This document shows positions 54,646 to 64,000 of a DNA stretch of 64,000 bases, in pieces. The stretch's first letter is position 1; each line of letters opens with the position of its first letter. The stretch is from the NCBI GenBank assembly GCA_050084515.1, contig CM114275.1, positions 28,644,001 to 28,708,000 on the forward strand, in the 5' to 3' direction. The stretch is from Blasia pusilla (lineage: Eukaryota > Marchantiophyta > Marchantiopsida > Blasiales). The translations under genes and the position numbers were made by a program. Below the pieces are notes generated by a model that searched no databases, was not told where the DNA came from, and saw nothing but the letters and a program-made list of their open reading frames with translations.

Positions 54646-56899
54646 GGCCGGGTCCCACGGGCCATCGGGCATAAAGCATATCTCCATCGGACGGTCCAGA
54701 ATCTTTTGCAAAGAGAGTCTTTAGTTTTATCCGGCAGTCCTTGGTTTTCTTGTGCCCAAAAACAATTGGGCGCAAGAAATTATTTGCGTCCTCGCGACCT
54801 CCACAACCCGTTGGGGCCGGTAGAAATTTGAAAAAACTGGTTCTAGTTCTAGTCGTTTTTGTTGTTTTTGTCGCTTTCTTTTGTCGTATTCTCCCAACCG
54901 GTTGGAAGGAACCGGCTGGAAAGCCGCCGCCGGCGGGTGGCATCTTGGGGTCGCAAGCGGCCCGGTCCTTAGAGGGGAGACTGTGTGATTAGAAATCGCG
55001 ATTAACGTGCACTTACGTAATGAAAAATGCAGTCCTTACTGCGAATAGAGAAGAAGAAACGTTAACCTTCCTTCTCCTGCGTGTTCCCATCAATTCTGGG
55101 CTTTTAAGTGGTGGTATACTAGTTCTATGTAGATTTTGTTTTGGATAATTCAACTTCCACTCTTTTAGATGGCGTCCCTCGAAGGTTACTTTGCCAGTCG
55201 TTGCTACTCTTTCTTCCGTTTCTAGCTGGCTGAGTGTGGCTGGCTTGGACCAGGACAAAGCAGTTTCTACTTGGTGTATTTATCACACAATCTTCTATCC
55301 GTTTGCACTTTTCTATGTTGGAAGTCAATGTTTGAAACAGGATTTAGCATTCTAAATTAATATTTGTTGCACTTTTCCCTTCACCTATAGTTAGAAGTGA
55401 CTATTTCATACTTGAAATCTATCATACTATCAAGAGGGTTGGGTCCGGCATAGGGGCTTCCATGAACGCCACGTGTGAATCCTTTTTAACTTTGAAATTT
55501 TTTTTTGATTTTGCCTACCGTAAGTCGAAATTTTAATAGAAAAAAATTTTTAATTTATTAAAATTTTAAATTAATTAATTTTCGTTAGAAAAATTCTATT
55601 AAAAAATCATGAATCTCTTTCAGGTTGAATTTCTTTTTTATTTTCAAAAAATTATCTTTTAAAAAAAGAATTACAATTAAATTTTGGAAGGAAACTATTT
55701 AATATTTTGGGAAAATGAGAAAATATAATTCTAGAATAATGACAGTTTATTATTCTTCCAAAGGATGAAAATAATTTTAAATTTTTTTATTTTCATTGCG
55801 AAGGATTTCTAAAGAATATTTTGAAACAAGTTTTGCATCAAAATGAATGATTTTCTGTTATTAATTGAGAGATACGCGTTGAAAAATATTTATGAATTAT
55901 TTACTTATAAATTTAATAATTAAACTTTAATTTTATAAAAAGGAAAAATTCATGATTATTCATGTGTTAAGCAGAAATTCATCTTCATTATCTACTCATC
56001 CACTCTATAATTTCAATTTTTCAATTCATGATATTCTCCACTTGTGAAGTATTTTCGTTTCCATTCATATGATTGAATGCATCGCATGGGCTAAAAGTTA
56101 CTAGAATTATAAAGGCATGTAGGCCCTCCTCTCTAAGATGTAAACCTATTCAAATTGAACTAATTTCTTAAGACTATTTTTTAATATGTTAAGATTATTG
56201 GACGAGTAAAGTGAGAACTTTATTAGTGCATCAAACAAGTTTTTATATGTATAGATAGAAATTTTAAAAATGACCATATCCCATTAGAGAAAACTAACTC
56301 TAAATATTATTTTATTTAAAAGGTGTTAATCCTACAAGAAAGAAACAACATATAAAGTTTACAAGGAAGACTACTAGAATTGAAATAATATGGACTTATT
56401 GAATTTTGCGTCAATTTTCTCGACGATCTCATGACTACTTTGCACAATATAAAATGCACATGAAGGAGAGATCTCACACTTAAAAGTGATGATATAGGAA
56501 AAATTCCCAAAAAAACCTTTTATTTGTATTATAGGAACAATTTATTGTTGCTCGGATGACACATATGAAATATTGTATTTGTGTACAAATGGAGAAGATG
56601 TCCTCCCTGAATAGTACTAGTGTAGAGCTCTTGTAATGGTTATGAATTGAGTGAATAATCATGCGACCCAAAAAAATATTTTCTTGTTTTGCGAGGCTCT
56701 TGCAAATCAAAACTTTGTCCTTTATTAATAATAGATAGACATTCAACAAGTCGTGCATTCAACTTGCCGGAAGGTATTGTTATTTATCAATGGAAAAAGG
56801 TCCTAATTTTTGTGCGCTCTACTTTTTATCTACGAAATAGATTTAGTGTAATATAGATTAGTAATTTGGAGACCCATTGTAGAGCTCAACCTCTACTTT
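54646..56899. other. Intergenic, strongly AT-rich, no gene seen
   Basis: 54,646-55,020 is a moderately GC-rich stretch with GAACCGGCTGGAAAGCCGCC-like repeats. 55,480-56,400 is almost all A and T with no frame of note. Confidence 0.6.
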
Positions 56900-57850
56900 T
56901 CCTTGCTTTGTCTTACAGCACTCTTCACCTTGAGCTTTGCAAGCAGACAACATGGGTTGAGTCCCAAAGACTCAACTAGTTGCATAGAAATTCGTAGCCA
57001 AGAAATCTCCAAGCACTAATTGGGTCGAGTCTCCCCAAGTGCATATTGTCTCCCCAGAAAGCCTCTTCTCTAAGCCTTGATTGATCTCCTTAAGCTACTC
57101 GCCTATATTAGAGCACATCGGTTAATTCCTCAAGATGGGTCCCCTAGCTCAAACATGAAACACGGCCAAAGACATATCACAATTAGTTCTTAGTTCCAAG
57201 ACTTGAGCAGGTAGGGAAGGAGAATATCTCCCCCTCTAGGTACTTCTTGGGTTCTTCAAGAGAACCCCGCCTTCCCCATTATTTCCCCTCAAGCCATTGA
57301 TTTTGGCCCTCAACCTAAACATAATTAATCCGCGGACACATGTTTGACTAGTTATCCATCAAGTTGGCTTGGCGAAGGCTTCCTATAGATTATGAAACTC
57401 TCAGCTCCCCAAACACATCTTGAAGGTTAGACCTGCATTTCATGAGTCTCATGGCTACCACCTGTCTTGACTTCCCACTTGGCGTCTCATGTCTGTCTAG
57501 CCGCCCTTTGCGTTTCGTGACCAATCTTGTGGTTTCTCATCCATCTTGTCTACTAACGCCTTCTTAGGTTCTCACCATTAACTAGGCACTTCGCTCCAAG
57601 GTCTTAAACTTTTCTTGCCTAGCCTTTGTTCCCGCAAGTAGCTAGACCCCTTTCATGCCTAAGGCTAGTTACAAGACACATGTGCATCTTGCCTAACGTT
57701 AGTCATGTGGCTGGTTTTCCCGCCCTTCCTAGTTTGCGACTAACTAGTCTAGGTTCCAAATTTGGTGGGTCACACAAAGATCTTTCCTCTTTGGATCCAA
57801 AATCATGACTCACTTACGGAGTCCTCGCCAGCATGGCCACCATAAACTCA
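56900..57850 (-). repeat. Host repeat R, unoccupied inverted paralogue (empty site of E2)
   Basis: Its reverse complement matches 37,270-37,700 and continues without a break into the match to 50,108-50,600. The crossing point, at about 57,410-57,435, reads CACATCTTGAAGGTTAGACC, so the target is present once. This is independent proof of the E2 ends and duplication. Confidence 0.85.
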
Positions 57851-59137
57851 GCTTTCACAACGAGCCCATACAATTTATTGGGTTAGATAGTTGGGAATGA
57901 AAAAAATAGTCACAAAATGAACCAATGAAGTTAAAAATTTGGGAAAAGAAATAGGATCCTTATGTTTGATAAAAGATTTTTAGCCATGGAAGTGTGATAT
58001 ATTCACTTTATGAATTGGATAATTATAGTTGAGGATTCTTTGCGATGGAATTTCATAAAAAATGTTCACTTTGGATATTTATGGCCAGCCCAAAAATAGA
58101 GAGCGATGATATAAGGGTGGGAAACATGTCATAGTTTTGGAGTTTAAAGTGCAAGATGTTCATGTCAATGGTATAAATATATTTTAGATTGAATAAATAA
58201 ATCCTTTTATATAAATATATTTTCAATTTCCCTCCCAACCAAGCTTCCAAATTTTAAAAAATCCAAAATTTTCTAAATATAATAGAAAGGAGAGACTCTT
58301 GCACTTTCAAAATACAAAAGATAGAAAATTGTTAAAAATTTGTATGAAGGAAATTGGAGAAAATAAAAAAAGAAATTTAATAACTAAGCTTATATCTTTT
58401 TTCCCTTGTCATATAAAATCAAATTTAAACAGTTGAGAAAATATGGATGCACACAATATGATGAGTTAGATGAGAGGGCAAGAATAAACACCATTGGGGA
58501 AAAACAGGTCTCAATGAAAACCGGGACTAAACACTGTAAGCAAGACTTGCCTTGGCTTGGCATGACGGGACCTGCACCCAAGCTTCACACGAGGTTGGGT
58601 CAAACGAGCGTAACACAGCATTACTTGCACACAAGTCAAAGTCCAAGACAACCGAAGACGTGCACGCTTCATATCGCTGCCGGGTTCCTCGTGAGTCCGG
58701 ACGCTGCTAGCTCCCGCCGGTTGGGAAGTGGCCCAAGCAATGTCCGGGGAGAACCGGGTTACGTGTTGACCTAGCCGGGAGAAATTTAGAATTTCCGATT
58801 CACTTTGCAAATCAATAGCCAAAAACCGGCAGAATACAGAGTTCTCCTTCGTATTTGTATCTCTTTAGCCGGCCGGCTTCAGAAAAATATCAAAAATTAC
58901 CGTTCTCGTATGTAGAGACCGGAAATGTACCGGTTCTCGCCCAAAAACTACCCGGACCCCGCCCAAGACGTTCTGCCTGCACTCCCCCGTCGCTTCCCTT
59001 GGGACCGCAACCGGACGGCGCGCCGCGGCACGGCACGGAGAGTAGAATGGACCTGGACTTTTGGGACGCGTCGGTTTTCATCAAGAGCGCGAGCAATTTC
59101 CGAGCGCCTGGGCAAGAAAGTGCACTCTGGCCACTCC
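57851..59137. other. Intergenic, no supported gene
   Basis: 57,880-58,400 is AT-rich. 58,406-58,774 has an open frame (MSYKIKFKQLRKYGC) and an opposite-strand frame over the same bases. 58,855-59,140 is a GC-richer island with frames in several registers. None has a recognisable motif, so I call no gene. Confidence 0.5.
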
Positions 59138-59207
59138 CATGAGACCCTCCCCACTTACGCCGAGCTTTCAAAGCTCGGCATAAGTGGGGGGGGGGGAGGG
59201 TCTCATG
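59138..59207. repeat. Long hairpin with arms of about 33 bp
   Basis: CATGAGACCCTCCCCACTTA and CGCCGAGCTTT are followed at once by AAAGCTCGGCATAAGTGGGG, a longer G run, and AGGGTCTCATGAG. Arms differ at one base plus the length of the G run. The loop is only a few bases. It could be a foldback MITE core or a small-RNA hairpin. Confidence 0.8.
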
Positions 59208-59808
59208 AGAAAGTTCAACTAAGAGAGAGATTTCCTGCCTTCCGGACAACTTTTGCGTATATCCCTGTTCCGGACAACTGTTTCCCCGCGGAATAGAGTC
59301 GTGGGAAAATTGGACTAGTGGAGGTTAATTTAAATTTATGGATTAGTTTAAATTATTTTTTATGATTAATTTTTAATTTCTGTAAGTGGGATTCTAATTT
59401 TATTTCGGACCATCTATTCCATAATTTGTGGAGTGGTTTATGCTCAGGTTTTGAGACACCTCCGGAACACGGTACCGTACGTGTTCCGTGAGCCTACCCG
59501 TATTTCAAGAGGAGGCGTATTAACACGAGGCAAGGCGTATACGCACGAGACAGAGGCGTGTATGCACGGGACACTGTATGGCACAGTCCGTCACGGGCAC
59601 TAAAAATATGGATCATTTTATCGGTTCAAAGTGCCAAATGTCGAGAGGAGAGGTGTTTGTAACATGAAAATGCACCCTCCAATAATAATATAGACTAGAG
59701 TGATCTTTCAATTTTCTTAAAAAATTTTAATTTAGCGTTCTAGTCCTCCTTTCCCTTCTTTATTTAATTTTGTCCTCTCAATTTAACTCCCTCTCTTAAA
59801 GTGACATA

Positions 59809-60826
59809 TGTCACATCTGAGTAGCCGATAGGCCGAGATCTATCGTGGATAGGGCGTAGGAGCCAGCGGACTATCTTGAGTGTAACTTTGTCCCACAGTG
59901 TCAGATGAGGTTGAGGATAGGTCCATTGTGTCGGAACGCGTCGTTTCGGCGACTTTCATGTTGAGGTCTTTTACAGCCGGGTGACTTGTTGACCAGGTCA
60001 CCTGCCCCTGGTAACCTGTGCGCGCAGGTTACCAAGGGAAGGGCTATTTTTAGGAGAAGATACTTTTGGCTCTTCCCAACCTATATAAGAGAGGAAGATG
60101 GCTTTCCTAAGCCATCTTTCTCATGTTGGGCCGTTGGAGCACCTCCCTTGTATGTGTGTGAGCTAGGACTAGGGTGCTGGCGTCCGGATTTCTTGATAGC
60201 ACAGGGTGGACGAGGCTCGATATGCCGATGTAGATTGAGGAGTGGAGTTTTAGGCCGGTGTGCGTTTTACTACTCGTTATTTTTACATGAGAAAGATGTC
60301 GTGGGGCTGGTGGGAATTCGTTGTTTGCGGTGTAGGCAAGCGAGTTGCCTCGATTGGGGAGCCCTCGAGGCGTGTGTGTGACGTTTTGTGTCATTTTTCT
60401 GTTCGGAAGGCCGTGGGCGGAAGCGCTATCCATTTTTCTCAGATTTTGCTGGTGCGGATTGTTGGGGGACAGCAGCCGAGTGTAGCGTGTGGTGGGGCGT
60501 CGGGTGTACGCAAGTGAGGGTGTCGAGAGAGAAGGAAAGGGCAAGTTTGGGTCTTGCAGCCGCCGGGGGGTTGTCAAGTAAAGGCGGCTAGGTTAGGTCG
60601 CGAAAGCTAGAGTTAGGTCACGGACGAGCAGGGCGCAGACGGTAGGGCGCGGACGGCGAGGGGCGCGGACGCCGCCTCCTCCCCCCCTTCTCTCTGATCT
60701 CCGTGTATATGTATGAGTTGATTTTTGTACATGTGTGGATCAACCCGTTTGTGGGGAAGATCGGTGTTGTGTGGTGTAGATGTGACGAGCGATGTATGTT
60801 GTGTAGCGATATGTATGCGCACGACA
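59809..60826 (+). repeat. Solo LTR of the gypsy family (1,018 bp)
   Basis: TGTCACATCTGAG start and GCGCACGACA end, flanked by CATA at 59,805-59,808 and 60,827-60,830. This is a 4-bp duplication like that of copy B. TATA box CCTATATAAGAGAGG near 60,080. Near-palindrome GGTAACCTGTGC followed by GCGCAGGTTACC at about 60,012-60,035. It matches the copy B LTRs over most of their length. No internal region remains, as after LTR-LTR recombination. Frames within it are not supported as genes. Confidence 0.85.
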
Positions 60827-60830
60827 CATA

Positions 60831-62174
60831 TGTCAAGACTAAAAGAACCTTTAGGGGAGAGGTGGCAACACCAAAAGAGGATTTTCTCTAATCCCATCTT
60901 CTTTTAATTATTTAGATATGTAATATCATGTGGTAATTTAATAAGTTAATCATTCAAAATAATTTAAATTTCCATTATTTTTGGAGAGCATTATTTTGAT
61001 TTTCAGATATTTGATCTGACACTTAGTCAATAGATCAATTCATCTCTCAACCAACAAGATCATTTTAAATTTATTTGAAAAATCAATCAAGAATTTTGGG
61101 GATTAATTAAAGCACTAATCGGCGAGTAATTTAAATTACATGTCTTTATCCCATGTATGGTAGGTTGGCCACTAGTTTAAACTATCATGACTTATTTTTT
61201 GAATTTTTCAAGGTATCACAAATGTTATGTTCCAAATATGCTAAAAGCTACAAAGATAATCTTTGAGTTAGAATGGAGATGAATTTTAAAAAGTGTTAAA
61301 AAAAAAGGTCATTAGAGTTGCAATAAAATTGATAAAATAAATTTTGAATTATAAAAAAAAACCCAAGAGAGGTGCAACAATAATATATGGAACAATAATT
61401 ACTGTAAAAGAAGAGTATGTGAATTTGGAGGTAACAATCTCTAAAGAGGGGGGACAATGAGCACAAGGGTGGCTCCCTTTGACTCTTGAGGATAATCATC
61501 TATGTTATTATTGGAGAATGTCCTCTTGAGTTTCAAACATCTTTTATGGCACTTGGCCCTCTCAACCAATAAGATCATTAGAAGCTTATTTAAGAGGTCA
61601 TTTAATAACTTTGGGGTTATTAAGTCATTATTAATACTCTTTACATTAGTGATGGTTAATCTAAACTACCCATCATTAACTTCCAACAATATGGTTTTTA
61701 GTTAAATAAGGCTCCTTTTTTCTTATCGATAAAATACTTGAATTCAAGATTTTCTACGCGAATTACCAAATTTCTTGTAGAATTGGCCAATTGAAAAACT
61801 TTCAGATGTTGGAAGGGTTTTGGAAGAAATTGAAGGTCTTACCGATTTAAAAAATTAGAAACATAAATAATGGACTGGATTTACTTTCCTGCGAAGAAAT
61901 ATGGAAAGAAAACACCCCTTGACCTTGCAGATTATTGTATTCCTCCACCTTTGGCATTGAAATTTAGGTAGTTACACATTTTGTGACATGAATGTACTTA
62001 AAGAGATGGGGTTTCTCAAAACATCATTCTATATGTGAAACTACAAATGGCCATGAGTCACACCAAATCATTACTTTTCCTTCTAATACAAAAAAGGAAA
62101 TAAGGGACCCTAGCAAAGAAGATTACCTTACTCTCCACTTTAGTGGATTAATAGCAACTTTGGAAGAACTTCAC
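60831..62174. other. AT-rich intergenic DNA, nothing recognised
   Basis: Very A/T-rich with only short frames. Ends at a CATC microsatellite (62,175-62,200). Confidence 0.6.
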
Positions 62175-62200
62175 ATCCATCCATCCATCCATCCATCCAT
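62175..62200. repeat. (ATCC)n microsatellite
   Basis: Six uninterrupted ATCC units. Confidence 0.95.
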
Positions 62201-62680
62201 AATATCTTATAAAGACTATTGTGGCTTCAAGTGAGGTAGTGGGGAGTGGTGCAATACAACAAGAAGATCTAAGGGTATAGGGGACACAACTAGGAAGATT
62301 TTTTTTTTCTTTTGCAGAACTCAAGAGAAGTTCTCCTCCAATAGACTCGATAGTTGCATGAATTACGTTGTCATGGTCGGATCGCTTTCTATTTACAAAC
62401 TCAAGCAGGTGAGAAAATCATCCGTACCACCAAAAAAAGGTTAGTGTAGCGCGACAAATCAATCGTCTTCCAATTGCCGTGATAGCGTCCGTCATACGCT
62501 TGGATGATGATGATGATCCTTCACTTGTAAAGTCGGTTCTGAATAAATAAAAAAATTAATAAAAGACCAACCGAACGAGCCCCCCGGGGGCGCGAGGTTT
62601 GGGGACCAATAGAACACGACGGGAGGCGACCTCAACAAGGGCCATGGCGCGAGGGTTGTCTGCCGCTCTGACGCGATGGA

Positions 62681-62722
62681 GACCACAAACTTGACTTACA
62701 AGGTTGTAAGTCAAGTTTGGGG
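62681..62722. repeat. Perfect palindrome AAACTTGACTTACAA / TTGTAAGTCAAGTTT
   Basis: 15-bp arms separated by GG, extended outward by GACC and GGTC. Unrelated in sequence to the E1/E2 palindrome. Possibly a foldback element or a chance recombination hairpin. Confidence 0.85.
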
Positions 62723-63055
62723 TCTTCGCGCTCGCGAACCCCGAACCAAAAAACGATGCTTTGGCAGATCTTGTTGGGGAGTCACTTTCCGCTTCACTCG
62801 CACATACTTTCCAGAAAACCTCTGCAATTGGCCTATGGGATTGTGAGACTCCACGCGCCAATCGCAGTCTTGAAAATCGTAAGCGGCTTATGGAATCGTG
62901 AGGCTCCACGAGACTCTTGCATTGAGGAGTCTTTGGGAAAGAGGAAGATCGACGGTGGAAACGAAGAGCAAAGTAGTCGGTATGGGTTGTTTCAATCCAT
63001 GAAGTCGCTAGCCAATCGATATCTCTCCGTAGGAGGCCATACGGGTGTACTTTAG
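62717..63055 (+). other. Short open frame with an internal duplication, not assigned
   Basis: 113 codons (MGSSRSRTPNQKTMLWQIL). The DNA repeats a unit (GCCTATGGGATTGTGAGACT, then GCTTATGGAATCGTGAGGCT) about 60 bp apart. No motif. Coding status doubtful. Confidence 0.2.
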
Positions 63056-63474
63056 AGGTGATGGGAACCGTGTGATTGGGACCGCATATAGTGACTGGAT
63101 TTTGTTACTTGCTACGGGATTCCTCACTTGGTCGAATGGCGGGATGGAGGTCGGGTGTTGTGTTGTTCATGGAGAACAACGACATATTTCTCCCACGTGA
63201 AAGAAGTTTTGTTGATTTTACTCGCTTGTTCCAGTCGGAAAAAAAATTTAGTGTGCGGCCTGAAATAGTTATGTGAACGATGGGAATATGGCCATATGGG
63301 TATGGAATCTGACTTAAGTAAAGAGAATCAGAAATGGAGCGGACTAGGGAGATTGGAATGTATCCTCATAATTAAGAGAGCAGCAAAACCGCGAGGCTTA
63401 AAATCAAACTCACCTAACAAGTAATGTAAGGGTACATGACCGCATAAACAGAGCCAAACTTCCGCATACTTAAC

Positions 63475-63661
63475 AGGTTCCGTGGGAATAAGACTTGTGT
63501 TGTTCAAAATTTAGCGTAACATGCCACTGAGCTGGAATTCGCAAGTTGATGCCGCATTTCAAATGAATAGGTTCCGTGGGAGTAACATTTTGTTTGTTTG
63601 GAATTTCAGTGTGATAGGCCATTGAACTGGAATTTGCAACTGGATGCGGAATTTTAAATGA
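63475..63661. repeat. Two tandem units of about 94 bp
   Basis: Units start at 63,475 and 63,569, both with AGGTTCCGTGGGA, then CCACTGAGCTGGAATT against CCATTGAACTGGAATT. About 80 percent alike by eye. The rest of the window to 64,000 shows nothing recognisable. Confidence 0.75.
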
Positions 63662-64000
63662 GGCAAAGCATAGTATGTTCAATAGAATAGTTGATCATTG
63701 GTTCGCTTACAGTGGAATTCGAGTAAGGAGAGAGCGAATGTTAAGAAGTATGGAGTGAATCATCAACTCTCGGAGTTAAGGGTGGTAGGAATGTAGCACT
63801 ACAAACAACTAGTTGAAACTCGGGCAAATATATTAGTCTCTAAGATGAAGCAAATCTCTCTTAAGTCGTAGGAAGCTGCAACGAGATCAAGACACAGAGA
63901 GTGTGTAGGAACGAAAGTAAGAACGATATTTAGCGCGCGGAAATGAGAGAGTAACAAAGAACGCAAGGATCAGTTCGAGCGTGCGGAAATGAAGTGAGAT

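Noticed and set aside
59986-60591. Protein-coding gene in the solo LTR
   Set aside because: Frames lie in LTR sequence downstream of the TATA box and are not kept in the copy B LTR.
50601-64000. tRNA or rRNA genes in the right flank
   Set aside because: Read for clover-leaf-type and conserved rRNA words by eye and found none. A tRNAscan or Rfam run would be decisive.

Overview
This window is a nest of transposable elements in a eukaryotic genome. Spliceosomal GT-AG introns, TATA-type promoters, LTR retrotransposons, several TIR element families and a low-GC right flank point to a plant-lineage nucleus. The Ty3/gypsy elements carry a C5-cytosine DNA methyltransferase, an arrangement reported in charophyte algae, so a charophyte or other early-diverging streptophyte is my best guess. 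That is an inference, not something read from a marker gene. I see no tRNA, rRNA or clear single-copy host gene.

Layout. Positions 1-885 and 13,370 to about 17,284 are one minus-strand gypsy copy (A: gag, protease). It is split by a 12.5 kb DNA transposon, E1 (886-13,369), and carries a second insertion in gag, a 633-bp relative of E1 (E3, 15,340-15,972). A more decayed gypsy copy (C, 17,285-19,755, resuming at 28,619-28,935) contains a 430-bp hAT-like MITE (19,290-19,719) and a nearly whole gypsy element (B, 19,756-28,618). A plus-strand gypsy copy (D, 30,366 to about 36,602) follows a (CT)n tract and shows gag end, protease, cytosine methyltransferase, RT, RNase H, integrase and PHD finger in order. 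A host repeat (37,270-37,700 and 50,099-50,600) is split by the second 12.4 kb transposon, E2 (37,701-50,098), inverted relative to E1. From 50,600 to the end the DNA is AT-rich, with hairpins, short tandem repeats, a solo LTR (59,809-60,826) and an inverted paralogue of the E2 target repeat (56,900-57,850) that serves as an empty site.

Main result. E1 and E2 are copies of one large Mutator-like transposon with precise 9-bp target duplications. Each has two divergent genes. One encodes a DDE-type transposase ending in a SWIM zinc finger. The other encodes a protein of about 1,300 aa that joins a coiled coil, a ParB/sulfiredoxin-like domain and a beta-class (bacterial/phage-type) N6/N4 DNA methyltransferase-like domain. 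Between the genes, and inside every large intron, lie arrays of a 27-bp near-perfect palindrome. The same palindromes are the only recognisable content of E3, so they look like cis-acting parts of the element.

The window therefore holds two unrelated transposon-borne DNA methyltransferases, one C5-type in a retrotransposon and one N6/N4-type in a DNA transposon. Every coding copy is broken by stops or frameshifts. The exon structure and domains were recovered by comparing E1 with E2 and A, B, C and D with each other.
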